Shown: positions 1 to 11,826, numbered from the stretch's first letter. The stretch is DNA of 64,000 bases from Mesobacillus subterraneus (GCF_023715485.1 NZ_JAMBOF010000005.1:1-64000); one strand, 5' to 3'. A program made the numbers and translations. The notes: generated by a model from the letters alone, not told the origin.

Positions 1-106
1 TCCGCCGCTGATCTTCAAAAGCAAGCTAATGAAGATCCGCTCGACTTGCATGTATTAGGCACGCCGCCAGCGTTCGTCCTGAGCCAGGATCAAACTCTCC
101 AATAAA
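1..106 (-). rRNA. 16S rRNA, 5' end (partial)
   Basis: Read on the minus strand, the first hundred bases are the universally conserved 5' end of bacterial 16S rRNA: the AGAGTTTGATCCTGGCTCAG primer site followed by helices conserved in Bacillaceae. Only the 5' end is present; the gene continues past the left edge. Transcription runs away from oriC, as usual for the first rRNA operon after gyrA in Bacillus. The mature 5' end is placed by analogy to B. subtilis and could be off by a few bases. Confidence 0.97.
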
Positions 107-202
107 GAGTTATGAGTTAGCTCATAAGTTAAAACGTTGGCTCATGGTCTTCTATAATAGAAGCCATGATTATTTATTGTTTGTTGACGCTTGTTTGTTT
201 AG

Positions 203-215
203 TTTTCAAAGAGCA
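203..215 (-). promoter_or_regulatory. rRNA boxA antitermination element
   Basis: On the minus strand this reads TGCTCTTTGAAAA, the boxA sequence of Bacillus rRNA leaders that binds NusB/S10 and makes RNA polymerase resistant to termination. It lies about 100 bases upstream of the 16S 5' end, inside the leader made from the two promoters described next. Confidence 0.75.
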
Positions 216-250
216 ATTTAGTTAGCTTGTCGCCCAGAAGCGACTTTATT

Positions 251-280
251 AATATAACATTTTACAGCTATATAAGTCAA
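251..280 (-). promoter_or_regulatory. rRNA operon promoter, proximal
   Basis: Minus strand: -35 TTGACT (275-280), 18-base spacer, -10 TATATT (251-256). This is a sigma-A type promoter for the 16S gene. It is the second of two tandem promoters, the usual arrangement for Bacillus rrn operons. Confidence 0.6.
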
Positions 281-336
281 TAACTTTTTCGAAAAACTAT
301 TTGTTCAAGTTGTTGTTTTCGTTACTGACTTTGAAG

Positions 337-365
337 ATTATATCAGGCATATTACTATAAAGCAA
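337..365 (-). promoter_or_regulatory. rRNA operon promoter, distal
   Basis: Minus strand: -35 TTGCTT (360-365), 17-base spacer, -10 TATAAT (337-342) with an extended TG one base upstream. The near-consensus -10 makes this a plausible first promoter of the rrn operon. Confidence 0.55.
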
Positions 366-404
366 TACTTTTCAATCACTTTCTAAAAAGAATTGCATTC
401 TGAA

Positions 405-467
405 CAAAAAGCGCATGCGCTGAAGTGCCAACCGAAGCGACTCGAGGGTCTAGGCGCTGGAGCTGGA
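405..467 (-). repeat. Dispersed intergenic repeat, family 1, copy 1
   Basis: Read on the minus strand this starts with AGCTCCAGCGCC and ends with GCGCATGCGCTTTTTGTTC. The same start and the same 'CGCTT..GCGCTTTTT' type of end occur at 8157-8202, 30594-30716 and, as an end only, near 18950-18993. It sits in the gap between the rRNA promoters and the HD-GYP gene and has no reading frame. The copies resemble a Bacillaceae intergenic repeat with strong potential secondary structure. Confidence 0.6.
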
Positions 468-523
468 TTAAGAAAACTACATATAGTTCTCCACAAATAA
501 ATAATTTTATAATTTCTTAAAGA

Positions 524-549
524 ACAAAAAAACCGGCTGCTAAGCCGGC
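524..549 (-). terminator. Terminator of the HD-GYP gene
   Basis: Minus strand: a CCGGCT/AGCCGG stem with a four-base loop followed by a run of seven T, beginning one base after the stop codon of the HD-GYP gene. Confidence 0.8.
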
Positions 550-1635
550 CTACTGGATGATTTCCTCAATATGTAAATGCCTGTTTTTTTCTAATGCAAG
601 AATTTCATCCGAATCTACTAATCTTACTAAAGGTCTGGCTGGATTCTTTTCTTCAACAAAGATGATTTCTGCTGCCTGGCCATCCGATAGCCTGATTTTG
701 CTGCCAATCGAAAAATTCATGATTGCTGAACTCAATGCCTTTAAGGCAGTAATATCGAATTCGCCAAAGAGTTCCTCATTAATCATTTCTAGTACCTTAA
801 ATGGAGAATGCTTTGGTTTATAAATTCGTTCTGACGTCATCGCGTGGAAAGAATCTGCCACAGCCAGTATTTTTGCAAACGGATGGATCCTGTTCGCTTT
901 TTCACCAAAAGGATAACCGCTGCCATCTAGCCTTTCATGATGATGCAGGATTGCTATTTTAGCTCCATCCTTTAGCAATGGGCTATTTTTAACCATTTGG
1001 TAGCTATATGTAGGATGCTTTTTTATTTCCTCGAATTCTTCTACAGTCAAAGTGGTCTTTTTATTAAGAAGGTTAGGACTGATTTTCGCCATTCCGCAAT
1101 CTGATAAACAGCCTGCGAGAGCAATCTGAGTAACATCTCCCTTACCGTAATTCAACTTTTTAGCAATGAACGCACTGGTTATGCCAACAGCCAGTGGATG
1201 GTCATATAGATATTCGGTTTTGGTCGAATAATGATGCAGGTGGAATATATCTGATGAGTTTATATCTGTCTGTTCAATCAATGGAACGATGATGCCTCTC
1301 AATTTGGCAATATCGATTTGCATCCCTGATTGCCAGGATATAAATTCCTTCTTGAAGTCTTGTTTGGTCCGCAAAAATAGATCGATGAAATTATAATCAG
1401 CTGAATTGGTACTTGCCCCAGCTTTTATGTCAACACCAATTGCAGGTGCATTGAATGGCATTCCATTCACCAGCGTTTTCTCTACTTCTACTTCTTTTAC
1501 AAGGAAAATTTTAAGAATGTCGATTAATTGGTTTGACAGCACTGTCTTTTTGCTCATGATTGGTCTATTCGTTTTACTTAGAACATCATCAGTAAGGATA
1601 CAGCCCTCTTTAAGATTGTCTACATTAACGCGCAA
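550..1635 (-). CDS. HD-GYP domain protein with degenerate HD motif
   Basis: A 361-residue protein of the HD-GYP superfamily, whose active members hydrolyse cyclic di-GMP. An N-terminal region of about 130 residues has no catalytic motif. The HD-GYP domain follows, with His146 in YDHPLAVG and the intact second signature HHERLDGSGYP at 231-242. The central HD dyad normally written LLHDIGK reads LSDCGMAK at 177-184, so the metal-binding His is Ser178 while Asp179 remains. This suggests altered or lost phosphodiesterase activity. The start is TTG behind GGTGGAGAG. It lies between gyrA and the rRNA operon, has its own terminator, and shares the orientation of both. Whether it still binds a cyclic dinucleotide is unknown. 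Confidence 0.85.
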   Translation of the reverse strand: MRVNVDNLKEGCILTDDVLSKTNRPIMSKKTVLSNQLIDILKIFLVKEVEVEKTLVNGMPFNAPAIGVDIKAGASTNSADYNFIDLFLRTKQDFKKEFISWQSGMQIDIAKLRGIIVPLIEQTDINSSDIFHLHHYSTKTEYLYDHPLAVGITSAFIAKKLNYGKGDVTQIALAGCLSDCGMAKISPNLLNKKTTLTVEEFEEIKKHPTYSYQMVKNSPLLKDGAKIAILHHHERLDGSGYPFGEKANRIHPFAKILAVADSFHAMTSERIYKPKHSPFKVLEMINEELFGEFDITALKALSSAIMNFSIGSKIRLSDGQAAEIIFVEEKNPARPLVRLVDSDEILALEKNRHLHIEEIIQ

Positions 1636-1687
1636 GGCTCTCCACCCCAGAATTTAATTTCATACTATCTAGTTTACTTTATTTTAC

Positions 1688-1724
1688 CAAAAAAGAGGAA
1701 CACAAATTTTGTGTTCCTCTCAAA
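1688..1724 (-). terminator. Terminator of gyrA
   Basis: Minus strand: a perfect 12-bp stem (GAGGAACACAAA with its complement) followed by six T, directly after the gyrA stop codon. Confidence 0.9.
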
Positions 1725-1728
1725 ACTT

Positions 1729-4302
1729 TTATTCATTTCCTTCGTCATTTGTTTCAGAAGGCAATTCAGTAGATTCTGTTCTTTCACCTGCTTCTTCAGT
1801 TCCAATGGATTCAGGATCGATTGTAGAATCTACATTTTCATCCAATTCTAGGTCGTCGATTTTCTCTTCTTCTTTATCGACTTTTGCAACTGTAGCAACA
1901 TATTCATTTTCTGCCTTGTTGAGGCTGATTAATTTGACACCCTGCGTGTTTCTGCCAGTCATAGAGATGGAGCTGACAGGAATGCGGATTAGTACTCCGC
2001 CAGTTGTGATCAGCATAAGATCTTCTTCACCGGTTACGACCTTCATCGTAACGAGATCCCCGTTCTTTTCTGTTATATTGCAGGTCTTGATTCCTTTACC
2101 TCCGCGCCCTTGCCTCCTGTACTCTTCGGAAGGTGTTCTCTTTCCATATCCATGTTTGGTTACGACAAGGATTTCTGAACTTTCCTCAAGGACTTCCATG
2201 CCAACGACTTCATCGTCTTCTGACAGGGATATTCCTTTCACTCCAGTGGCAGTTCGGCCCATTGAACGGACATCGGTTTCTGGAAAACGGATTAAAAGGC
2301 CTTTCTTCGTACCGATTATCATCTCTTTGCTTCCATCAGTCAAGCGTACAGAAATAAGTTCGTCGCCTTCTCTCAAGTTCAAGGCAATCAATCCGTTATT
2401 TCTGATATGAGCAAAGGAAGTGAGCGGTGAACGCTTTGAAATTCCTTCTTTTGTTGTAAAGAACAAGGACCAATCATCTACGAATTCTTCAACAGGAATA
2501 ATGGCATTTACCCATTCCCCTTTATCGATTTCAAGAAGATTGATGATTGGGATCCCCTTAGCCGTACGGCTGAATTCCGGGATTTCGTAACCCTTCGAAC
2601 GATACACCTTTCCTTTGTTTGTAAAGAAAAGTATCGTATCATGCGTAGAAGTTGTAATCAGGTGTTCTACGAAATCATCTTCATTTGTTCCCATTCCCTG
2701 GATTCCGCGGCCGCCGCGTCTTTGTTGCCGGTATGTAGATACAGGCAAACGTTTTACATAGCCATTATGAGTTAGGGTAATGACGATATTTTCTCGAGGG
2801 ATTAGATCCTCATCCTCAATCATTTCTAATCCGCCAGAAACAATTTCAGTCCGGCGTGTATCGTTAAAGCGCTCTTTAATTTCAGTAAGCTCTTCACGGA
2901 TGATTTCAAGCACTTTTTCATCATCTGCAAGGATTGCTTTTAATTCTGCAATCAGCTGCATCAGGTTTTGGAATTCCTCTTCAATCTTCTCACGTTCTAA
3001 ACCAGTAAGCCTTTGAAGACGCATATCAAGAATCGCTTGTGCCTGCTTCTCGGATAAGTTGAATTGAGTCATTAAGCCTTCTCTTGCTATATCTGTAGTG
3101 CGTGAGCTTCTGATTAAGCTGATGACGGCATCCAGGTTATCAAGTGCGATTCGCAACCCTTCGAGAATGTGGGCACGAGCTTCCGCCTTCTTCAGTTCAA
3201 ACTCTGTCCTGCGGCGAATGACGACAACCTGGTGGTCAAGGTAATATTTCAAACATTGCTTCAGGTTCAGAACCTTCGGCTGCCCATCGACAAGGGCGAG
3301 CAAGTTGATCCCGAAGCTTGTCTGCAATGCAGTTTGCTTATAAAGGTTATTTAAAAGCACGTTTGCATTGGCATCTTTGCGAACTTCGATGACCATCCTC
3401 ATCCCTTTACGATCAGATTCATCTCTTAAGTCCGTAATGCCATCAATTTTCTTATCGCGGACAAGTTCCGCTATTTTTTCTACTAACTTAGCTTTGTTTA
3501 CTTGGTAAGGAAGTTCTCTAACGATAATAACTTCTTTGCCATTAGCTTTTTGCTCTATTTCCACTTTGGCCCTGAGTGTAATTGACCCACGTCCAGTCTC
3601 ATACGCTTTGCGGATCCCACTGCGGCCGAGAATCATTGCTGCGGTTGGAAAATCTGGTCCTGTTATGATCTCCATCAGCTCTTGAATCGTTATGTCAGGA
3701 TCTTTACTAACCGCTAAAACCCCGTCAATAACCTCACCTAGCTGATGTGGAGGAATGTTCGTTGCCATCCCAACGGCAATTCCGGATGTTCCGTTGACAA
3801 GAAGGTTAGGGAATCTTGCTGGCATGACGACTGGTTCTCTTTCGGAGCCGTCATAGTTATCCTGATAATCAATCGTGTCTTTATTGATGTCACGCAAAAG
3901 TTCCATCGAAATTTTGGACATGCGGGCTTCTGTATAACGCATCGCTGCAGCTGCATCACCATCGACAGAGCCGAAGTTGCCATGGCCATCTACTAGCATG
4001 TAGCGGTAGTTAAAGTCCTGTGCCATACGCACCATGGTGTCGTATACAGCAGAATCACCGTGAGGGTGGTACTTACCGATAACTTCACCGACAATTCTCG
4101 CCGATTTTTTATAGGCCTTGTCCGAGTGCATGCCAAGGTCATGCATTGCATATAGAATCCTTCTGTGCACCGGCTTCAAGCCGTCACGCACATCGGGAAG
4201 TGCACGAGCAACGATAACGCTCATGGCATAATCCAGGAAAGATGAACGCATTTCCTGGCTAATATTAATCTCTTTTACACTAGAATGTGGTGTCTCAGCC
4301 AT
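1729..4302 (-). CDS. gyrA: DNA gyrase subunit A
   Basis: Cutting/rejoining subunit of gyrase (A2B2), which introduces negative supercoils ahead of forks. The 857-residue protein has the active-site Tyr123 in AMRYTEARM. The quinolone-resistance region around GDSAVYD (82-88) has the wild-type Ser84 and an Asp at 88. The GyrA-box QRRGGRG near residue 535, needed for DNA wrapping, is intact, as is the C-terminal beta-pinwheel. The last 45 residues form a very acidic tail rich in Glu and Asp. A strong AAAGGAGG site lies upstream of the ATG. It follows gyrB by 120 bp in the same direction and is closed by its own terminator. Confidence 0.98.
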   Translation of the reverse strand: MAETPHSSVKEINISQEMRSSFLDYAMSVIVARALPDVRDGLKPVHRRILYAMHDLGMHSDKAYKKSARIVGEVIGKYHPHGDSAVYDTMVRMAQDFNYRYMLVDGHGNFGSVDGDAAAAMRYTEARMSKISMELLRDINKDTIDYQDNYDGSEREPVVMPARFPNLLVNGTSGIAVGMATNIPPHQLGEVIDGVLAVSKDPDITIQELMEIITGPDFPTAAMILGRSGIRKAYETGRGSITLRAKVEIEQKANGKEVIIVRELPYQVNKAKLVEKIAELVRDKKIDGITDLRDESDRKGMRMVIEVRKDANANVLLNNLYKQTALQTSFGINLLALVDGQPKVLNLKQCLKYYLDHQVVVIRRRTEFELKKAEARAHILEGLRIALDNLDAVISLIRSSRTTDIAREGLMTQFNLSEKQAQAILDMRLQRLTGLEREKIEEEFQNLMQLIAELKAILADDEKVLEIIREELTEIKERFNDTRRTEIVSGGLEMIEDEDLIPRENIVITLTHNGYVKRLPVSTYRQQRRGGRGIQGMGTNEDDFVEHLITTSTHDTILFFTNKGKVYRSKGYEIPEFSRTAKGIPIINLLEIDKGEWVNAIIPVEEFVDDWSLFFTTKEGISKRSPLTSFAHIRNNGLIALNLREGDELISVRLTDGSKEMIIGTKKGLLIRFPETDVRSMGRTATGVKGISLSEDDEVVGMEVLEESSEILVVTKHGYGKRTPSEEYRRQGRGGKGIKTCNITEKNGDLVTMKVVTGEEDLMLITTGGVLIRIPVSSISMTGRNTQGVKLISLNKAENEYVATVAKVDKEEEKIDDLELDENVDSTIDPESIGTEEAGERTESTELPSETNDEGNE

Positions 4303-4384
4303 TTAAGAGAAACCTCCTTTAGGACTCTGTTCAGCATTACCATCTAAAGGCGAGCGATTCCGCCAGCCTATTGGTCAAATCAGA

Positions 4385-4417
4385 AAAAGCAGGATAGAGG
4401 CAAAACCTGCTATCCTG
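4385..4417 (-). terminator. Possible terminator between gyrB and gyrA
   Basis: Minus strand: a CAGGATAG/CTATCCTG stem with a long loop, followed by CTTTTTC. The T run is short, so it may only attenuate transcription from gyrB into gyrA. Confidence 0.5.
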
Positions 4418-4425
4418 GACATATA

Positions 4426-6363
<1,938 letters not shown>

Positions 6364-6462
6364 CTACACTTTCATTTTGAATCGTCTTTTTACAACTTCT
6401 TATCCAGTGGGCTTTCGCAAAAAACACTGTTTTTCGACATTTTTTGCGAATGCGCCGATCTA

Positions 6463-6711
6463 TTAAAACTCCTGAACGGATAATTTTTGGGAGCGTTTTT
6501 TTAATGTTCCTGATGCGAGAGGGGAATAATATATATGATTTCCTGTTACCACAATCGACTTGACCGTCCCTTTTGCCAAGTGGACAACCTGCTGTTCCTG
6601 GTGCGCGATGAACTCCTCCATGAATGGAGAAGTGCTTGTGCTGTCAACATCTAAAATTGCAATGATATCCCTTGTTCTGACAAGGACTTCTTCACCAACA
6701 TGCAAATACAT
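6463..6711 (-). CDS. remB: Extracellular matrix regulator RemB
   Basis: An 82-residue protein of the RemB (YaaB, DUF370-like) family. In B. subtilis it helps activate biofilm matrix genes together with RemA. It begins MYLHVGEEVLVRTRDIIAIL, which matches the family, and its length is within one residue of the B. subtilis protein. It starts nine bases after recF and precedes gyrB, the conserved location. Function here is by homology and position only. Confidence 0.9.
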   Translation of the reverse strand: MYLHVGEEVLVRTRDIIAILDVDSTSTSPFMEEFIAHQEQQVVHLAKGTVKSIVVTGNHIYYSPLASGTLKKRSQKLSVQEF

Positions 6712-6720
6712 CGGTCCACC

Positions 6721-7839
6721 TCATTGGATTCTTGACATCTCGCCTGTTTTCACTTTGTATGTGGCCGCTTCTCTCAGCGTCTGGTGGTCAATTCCATCCA
6801 CACTTGTCGTGGTGACGAATGTTTGAACTTTTCCCTGGATGGTATTTAATAAATGGGATTGGCGATAATCATCAAGTTCAGATAAAACATCATCCAGCAG
6901 CAAAATTGGATATTCGCCGATTTCAGAATTAATAAGCTCTATTTCTGCCAATTTTACAGAGAGTGCCGTTGTCCGCTGCTGACCCTGCGATCCGAATGTC
7001 TGGACATCCCGTCCATTCACGAAAAATAGCAGATCATCCCGATGCGGTCCGAACATGGTGGTGCCTCGGTCAATCTCTCTCATCTTTATTTTAGCAAACT
7101 TTTCTTCATACACAGCTATCATTTTCGACAAGTCATCGTCTTCTGATACCTCTGCAGAGGGTTTGTAGACTATTTTTAAGCTTTCAAGTCCTCTGGAAAT
7201 CCCCTGGTGAATTGGCAACGCCCATTCTTCGAGCAGATTGAGGAATTCAAACCGCTTCACGACTATCCTGGCAGCTGCCTGGATGAATTGTTCGGTCAGG
7301 ATATCAAGCATGGTATGGTCTGTGCTTTTTTTGATCTGCATCTGTTTAAGATAATGGTTGCGCTGCTGAAGGATTTTATTGTATTGGCTGATATCATGCA
7401 AATAAATTGCAGATACTTGGCCGATTTCCATATCTATAAAACGGCGCCTTACTTGAGGACTCCCTTTTACAAGATTTAGATCCTCAGGCGCAAACATCAC
7501 GACATTCATATTGCCAACATACTGGCTAAGCTTGCGCTGTTCCAGATGGTTAACCTTAGCGCGCTTGCCTTTTTTCGAAATGACAAGCTGCATCGGCAAA
7601 GATCCGTTGCTTTTTTTTATCCGTCCCTCTATTTTAGCATATTCCTCGTCCCAGCGAATCAAATCTTTATCATTGGACGTCCGGTGCGACTTCGCCATCG
7701 CGAGCACATAGATCGATTCCATGACATTCGTCTTTCCCTGGGCATTTTCCCCGAGAATCACATTGACCTTGTTTTCAAAACTCGCCTCAAGCCCTTGATA
7801 GTTGCGGTAATTCCTTAATTCCAATTCCTCTATATACAT
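6721..7839 (-). CDS. recF: DNA replication and repair protein RecF
   Basis: SMC-like ATPase that helps load RecA at single-strand gaps with RecO and RecR. The 372 residues include Walker A GENAQGKT (30-37) and a C-terminal signature plus Walker B ([29 protein letters not shown]). The length is normal for the family. It lies 19 bp after yaaA and 9 bp before remB in a compact operon. The start [15 protein letters not shown] is typical, and no alternative start looks better. Confidence 0.97.
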   Translation of the reverse strand: MYIEELELRNYRNYQGLEASFENKVNVILGENAQGKTNVMESIYVLAMAKSHRTSNDKDLIRWDEEYAKIEGRIKKSNGSLPMQLVISKKGKRAKVNHLEQRKLSQYVGNMNVVMFAPEDLNLVKGSPQVRRRFIDMEIGQVSAIYLHDISQYNKILQQRNHYLKQMQIKKSTDHTMLDILTEQFIQAAARIVVKRFEFLNLLEEWALPIHQGISRGLESLKIVYKPSAEVSEDDDLSKMIAVYEEKFAKIKMREIDRGTTMFGPHRDDLLFFVNGRDVQTFGSQGQQRTTALSVKLAEIELINSEIGEYPILLLDDVLSELDDYRQSHLLNTIQGKVQTFVTTTSVDGIDHQTLREAATYKVKTGEMSRIQ

Positions 7840-7858
7840 GAACAGTTCATCCTCTGGA

Positions 7859-8083
7859 TTATTGCGTTATGCTGAACTCGCCAAATCCAGGAATCCTGAC
7901 CTGGTCTCCGGAACGAAGCTTTCTTCCTCTTCGCTGATCTTGTTCACCATTGATAAAAACATCATGTTCACTTAAAAACCATTTCGCCATTCCGCCTGAT
8001 TGAATTACTTCGGCTAATTTCAAGAATTGGCCAAGTGTTATATATTCAGTGTCGATTTTTATTTCTTCATTCACGTGTCTCAC
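7859..8083 (-). CDS. yaaA: S4-domain protein YaaA
   Basis: A 74-residue RNA-binding S4-domain protein of the YaaA/RlbA family, always found between dnaN and recF in Firmicutes and linked to ribosome assembly. Visible S4 core: [20 protein letters not shown], then [21 protein letters not shown]. It precedes recF by 19 bp and probably forms a transcription unit with it. A separate promoter is likely, because a terminator and a repeat lie between it and dnaN. Confidence 0.92.
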   Translation of the reverse strand: MRHVNEEIKIDTEYITLGQFLKLAEVIQSGGMAKWFLSEHDVFINGEQDQRRGRKLRSGDQVRIPGFGEFSITQ

Positions 8084-8156
8084 CCTTTTCTTCCAAAAGG
8101 ACTTAATACTTTATTTTACTAAATTTTTTCCATAGAAACAAATTTTCTTATTAAAG

Positions 8157-8202
8157 AAAGCGTAAGCGCCTTGGTCAGCCCCGACAAGCGCTGGAGCTGG
8201 AC
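8157..8202 (-). repeat. Dispersed intergenic repeat, family 1, copy 2 (short)
   Basis: Minus strand: TCCAGCTCCAGCGCTTGTCG followed by GGGGCTGACCAAGGCGCTTACGCTT. It has the start and the end of family 1 but lacks the middle seen in the 30.6-kb copy, so it is a deleted form. It lies between dnaN and yaaA. Confidence 0.6.
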
Positions 8203-8237
8203 AATTCTCGAAGTGGATTTTTCAGTTTATCCTCGTA

Positions 8238-8269
8238 TAAAAAAAGCCACCAGCAATAAAACTGGTGGC
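8238..8269 (-). terminator. Terminator of dnaN
   Basis: Minus strand: an eight-pair GCCACCAG/CTGGTGGC stem followed by seven T, eleven bases after the dnaN stop codon. Confidence 0.9.
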
Positions 8270-8279
8270 GATATGGTCA

Positions 8280-9416
8280 TTAGTAGGTTCTAACCGGCAG
8301 GATCAGCTGCAGGATAGAGTCATCGTGAAGCGGTCGGATGACGAATGGTCTCATCGCTCCAGTAAAGCTGATTTGGATTTCTGTTCCCTCTAAAGCCTTA
8401 AGAGCGTCCATCATATACTTCGCGCTGAATGAAATTTTCAGTTCCTCGCCATCGATTGATTGGCTCTGCAGTTCTTCGACTACAGTCCCGATTTCAGGCG
8501 TATTGGAGGAAACTTCAATCGCTCCGCCTTCAATTGTGGAAAACTTAACGACATTGTTTCTGCCCTCTCTTGCAAGAAGTGAAGCTCGGTCAATCGCATG
8601 TAGAAAATCCTTCGTGTTCACGACCACGTCTGTCTTGCTCTCATTCGGAATCAATCTTGCTGTATCAGGATAATTTCCTTCGAGCAGTCTTGAGAAGAAC
8701 AATAAATGCTTTGCTTTAAATAAAACTTGGTTCTCTGTAATGACGATATCTACAGTATCTGAGCTGTCATCAAGGATTTTGCTCAATTCAGTAAGACTTT
8801 TTCCGGGAATGACAACATTGTAATTTCCCGTATTTTCAGCTTCAAGCTTTGCTCTTCTCAACGCAAGCCTGTGACTGTCTGTTGCAATACAGACTAATTC
8901 ATTGTTTTCAACCTTCCAGTTGACACCTGTCAAGATGGGGCGTGTTTCTGAGGTGGACACTGAAAAGACAGTCTGGCGGATTAAGCCTTTTAATAAATCT
9001 GTCGGGATTCTGAAGACATGTTCTTCCGAAATTTGCGGAAGGTGTGGATATTCTTCTGCATCCAGGCCATTAAGGTTAAATTCAGATCTGCCAGAACGAA
9101 TTACGGTCTGCAGATTGTTGTGTACTTCGATTTCAACTGTGTCTGTTGGAAGCTTTTTAACGATTTCACTAAAGAAACGCGCCTGCAAAACAATAGATCC
9201 TGGCTGTTTAATTTCTACAATTTCATCCCCGGCTTCTTCTTTAGGGATGAAAGATTCGATGGAAATATCGGAATCGCTGCCTGTCAGAGTTACTCCCTCT
9301 TCATTAGCAACAATCTTGATGCCAGTCAGAATTGGAATTGTTGTTCTGCTAGTTACTGCTTTCATAACGTCCTGGACGCTCTGCAATAAAGAATCGCGTT
9401 GGATAATAAATCTCAT
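8280..9416 (-). CDS. dnaN: DNA polymerase III sliding clamp (beta subunit)
   Basis: Ring-shaped processivity clamp that tethers replicative polymerase and recruits mismatch repair and Hda-like factors. The 378 residues show the three repeated clamp domains (start MRFIIQRDSLLQSVQDVMKAV, end LILPVRTY), the usual length. It is transcribed in the same direction as dnaA, across the unwinding half of oriC. A GGAGGCTT site precedes the ATG. It ends at a strong terminator. Confidence 0.98.
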   Translation of the reverse strand: MRFIIQRDSLLQSVQDVMKAVTSRTTIPILTGIKIVANEEGVTLTGSDSDISIESFIPKEEAGDEIVEIKQPGSIVLQARFFSEIVKKLPTDTVEIEVHNNLQTVIRSGRSEFNLNGLDAEEYPHLPQISEEHVFRIPTDLLKGLIRQTVFSVSTSETRPILTGVNWKVENNELVCIATDSHRLALRRAKLEAENTGNYNVVIPGKSLTELSKILDDSSDTVDIVITENQVLFKAKHLLFFSRLLEGNYPDTARLIPNESKTDVVVNTKDFLHAIDRASLLAREGRNNVVKFSTIEGGAIEVSSNTPEIGTVVEELQSQSIDGEELKISFSAKYMMDALKALEGTEIQISFTGAMRPFVIRPLHDDSILQLILPVRTY

Positions 9417-9479
9417 TTTTTAAGCCTCCGTTTAGGAATATTTTTATCTTAAATGCATATATTAATATGTTTTAAAAAA

Positions 9480-9593
9480 TAGTAGAAGTACTAGTAGGGC
9501 CTGTGGATTTGTGGATAAGTGGATTTATTCAAAGGAAACACAGCCTATCCACATGTGGACAGACTGTGCGTAACCAATGGTGAGTTATTCACA
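9480..9593 (-). other. oriC: oriC, unwinding subregion between dnaA and dnaN
   Basis: On the minus strand the elements of the B. subtilis basal unwinding system appear in order. A DnaA box TTATCCACA (9510-9518) is adjacent to a weaker one (AATCCACAG, 9502-9510). A GC cluster GGCCCT follows, then DnaA-trio repeats ACTACTAGTACTTCTACTA (9480-9498), then an AT-rich stretch rich in T and A towards dnaN. Further boxes lie dnaA-proximal: CTATCCACA (complement at 9545-9553 region) and a TTATTCACA-type box at 9585-9593. Strand opening for initiation is expected here. Confidence 0.9.
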
Positions 9594-9598
9594 CTTTC

Positions 9599-10948
9599 CT
9601 AAACCCTTAATTGTTCATTTATATCTTTCAGCTGCCTTTGCAAGTTCGCATCAACTGAAATCATCTTAGATATTTTTTCATGGGCATGGATGACCGTCGT
9701 ATGGTCACGGCCCCCGAATTCTTCGCCAATTTTAGGCAGCGAAAAATCTGTCAGCTCTCTTGATAAGTACATAGCGATTTGCCTAGGGTATGCGACAGAT
9801 TTCGTCCGCTTCTTCGCTTTAAAATCCTCAAGCTTCACATTGAAATGTTGTCCGACAACCCTCTGGATGTCCAGAATCGTGATCACCTTCGGCTTGGAGC
9901 TAGGGATAATATCCTTTAGCGCTTCAGCTGCCAGGTCTGCATTGATGTCTTTATTAATCAAAGAAGAATAAGCCACGACACGGATCAATGCTCCCTCAAG
10001 CTCACGAATGTTGGAATCGATTTGATTCGCGATATAAAGCATGACTTCATTCGGAATATCCAGTCCTTCTGCTTTTGCCTTTTTGCGCAGGATGGCAATC
10101 CTCGTTTCAAGGTCAGGCGGAGTGATATCCGTGATCAAGCCCCATTCAAAACGTGATCTGAGCCTGTCTTCCAATGTAGGAATTTCTTTTGGCGGACGGT
10201 CACTGGAGATGACAATCTGCTTGCTTTCCTCGTGCAATGTATTGAAAGTATGGAAAAATTCTTCCTGAGTTTGTTCTTTCCCTGCAAGGAACTGTATATC
10301 ATCAATAAGCAGCACGTCGACATTCCGGTATTTGTTGCGGAAATCGCCTGCCTTATTGTCTCGAATCGAGTTAATGAATTCGTTTGTGAATTTTTCAGAA
10401 GACAAATAAACCACTTTTGCATTTGGATTATGATCCTGGACGTAATGCCCGATTGCATGCATTAAGTGGGTTTTTCCAAGTCCTACGCCCCCATAGATAA
10501 ATAAAGGATTATAGGCTTTTGCCGGCGCTTCTGCTACGGCAAGGGAAGCGGCATGGGCGAAACGGTTGCCTGAGCCGATGACAAAAGTATCGAAAGTATA
10601 TTTAGGATTCATCATACTGACGGGCAAATCAGGTGTTTCATCTTCCTTCTTCACCCTTCTAGGCGGCAAGGGAATGTCCAGATCTTCTTCATTCTGGTTT
10701 TGGGGAATAATGAATTTTACTGAAAGCTCTTCACCTGTAATTTCATACAGGATTCCGCTGATCAGCTGGGAATATCGCTCTTCTAGCCAATCGCGGGCAA
10801 ATTCGTTAGGAGCAGTAATAGTAAGTAGATCACCTTGAAGCGTATGTGCTTTAGTTGATTTCAGCCATGTATCATAACTTGGCTTGCTGATCTTTTTCTC
10901 GATTTTGGCGAGAGCGTTGTTCCATAAATCTGCAATGTTCTCCAACAA
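9599..10948 (-). CDS. dnaA: Chromosomal replication initiator DnaA
   Basis: AAA+ ATPase that binds DnaA boxes and opens oriC. Domain I occupies about 1-80 and a linker 81-110. Domain III has Walker [10 protein letters not shown] (153-161) and Walker [10 protein letters not shown]. Domain IV ends with the box-recognition signature [15 protein letters not shown]. The 449 residues fit Bacillus DnaA. AAGGAGGG precedes the ATG. DnaA boxes lie on both sides of the gene, so autoregulation is likely. It is the first gene of the dnaA-dnaN unit. Confidence 0.98.
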   Translation of the reverse strand: MLENIADLWNNALAKIEKKISKPSYDTWLKSTKAHTLQGDLLTITAPNEFARDWLEERYSQLISGILYEITGEELSVKFIIPQNQNEEDLDIPLPPRRVKKEDETPDLPVSMMNPKYTFDTFVIGSGNRFAHAASLAVAEAPAKAYNPLFIYGGVGLGKTHLMHAIGHYVQDHNPNAKVVYLSSEKFTNEFINSIRDNKAGDFRNKYRNVDVLLIDDIQFLAGKEQTQEEFFHTFNTLHEESKQIVISSDRPPKEIPTLEDRLRSRFEWGLITDITPPDLETRIAILRKKAKAEGLDIPNEVMLYIANQIDSNIRELEGALIRVVAYSSLINKDINADLAAEALKDIIPSSKPKVITILDIQRVVGQHFNVKLEDFKAKKRTKSVAYPRQIAMYLSRELTDFSLPKIGEEFGGRDHTTVIHAHEKISKMISVDANLQRQLKDINEQLRV

Positions 10949-11360
10949 GTATCCCTCCTTTTCTGTTCTTTTTTAAAAAATTGAAGGTTATACACGTTGT
11001 ACAACCCTTGAATTCATAAATATACGAAACTATTAATGTGGAAAAATATATAATAAGGAAGTAAAGAAGCTTTTCGACAATATCCACTTCCTGTGGACAA
11101 AGTTTTACAACAGCGCTTAATAACCTATCCACAGGTTATCCACATTTTGTGGATAAGTATATTTTCGGTTTCGAATTATTAAGAGTGAAAACACAAATAT
11201 AATATCAGATAATATAGCATGGCGCAACGCTTTTTAATACATTATCCACAATATGCTAAAGCTGTGGAGTTAATTTGTCCACAGGCACTTGACTTGTGTA
11301 AAAGTAGTGAAAATGGGTTGTGGATAATAAAAACCTTGTCGATTTTTGTCCACAGGCCTT
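10949..11360 (-). other. oriC: oriC, DnaA-box cluster upstream of dnaA
   Basis: An AT-rich, gene-free stretch with many DnaA boxes. Perfect ones are TTATCCACA at 11136-11144 and 11242-11250, and its complement TGTGGATAA at 11148-11156 and 11319-11327. A CTATCCACA lies at 11125-11133. Near matches (TGTGGACAA, TTGTCCACA) occur near 11093, 11276 and 11347. Three boxes in 32 bp around 11125-11156 form the densest group. This is the incA/incB half of a bipartite Bacillus origin and also covers the dnaA promoter. Confidence 0.93.
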
Positions 11361-11585
11361 TAAATACGCGTTTATTTGGCACAAAAATAATTTTGTTTAA
11401 GGAGGTTTTTATTTTTTCCTTCCAATTAAAAATTATCCAGATTTGATTCTGGATCGATTTTTATGCCGAAAAAAATTTTTTATCAGTCGAATTGGATGGT
11501 TCGTTAAAAGTTCAAGCATAAGGATCGATCAGCTGGAGAGGAATTTATTTTCTAACAGTATTCTTCCTGATTTCGTAATAGACAC

Positions 11586-11615
11586 TTGACAATTTCCACT
11601 GCTCATCTTTATAAT
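11586..11615 (+). promoter_or_regulatory. Promoter of rpmH
   Basis: TTGACA (11586-11591), an 18-base spacer and TATAAT (11610-11615): consensus sigma-A promoter elements about 50 bp upstream of rpmH, pointing away from dnaA. Confidence 0.75.
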
Positions 11616-11662
11616 TACAAAGACTGTCTGTAACAGCTATTCCTCAGGGAGGTGTAACATAT

Positions 11663-11797
11663 ATGAAACGCACTTATCAACCAAATAAACGTAAACACAG
11701 CAAAGTTCACGGATTCCGTGCTCGCATGAGCAGTGCAAATGGCCGTAAGGTTCTTGCTCGTCGTCGTCAAAAAGGAAGAAAAGTATTATCAGCTTAG
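11663..11797 (+). CDS. rpmH: 50S ribosomal protein L34
   Basis: A 44-residue, extremely basic protein, [18 protein letters not shown] to GRKVLSA, the textbook L34 of the large subunit. The start is preceded by CAGGGAGGTG. It is the first gene on the plus-strand side of the origin, followed by rnpA as in nearly all bacteria. A terminator-like hairpin directly after the stop separates part of its transcripts from rnpA. Confidence 0.98.
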   Translation: MKRTYQPNKRKHSKVHGFRARMSSANGRKVLARRRQKGRKVLSA

Positions 11798-11826
11798 GCC
11801 ACTGAAATGTCAGTGGTCTTTTTTCT
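11797..11826 (+). terminator. Terminator after rpmH
   Basis: GCCACTGA paired with TCAGTGGT around a short loop, then six T. Read-through would supply rnpA, which has only a short upstream gap. Confidence 0.8.

Noticed and set aside
10872-11132. 86-residue minus-strand frame overlapping the dnaA start
   Set aside because: Overlaps dnaA in another frame and consists mainly of origin DNA.
11219-11446. 75-residue frame upstream of rpmH
   Set aside because: Lies across DnaA boxes of oriC, has no ribosome site and biased A/T composition.
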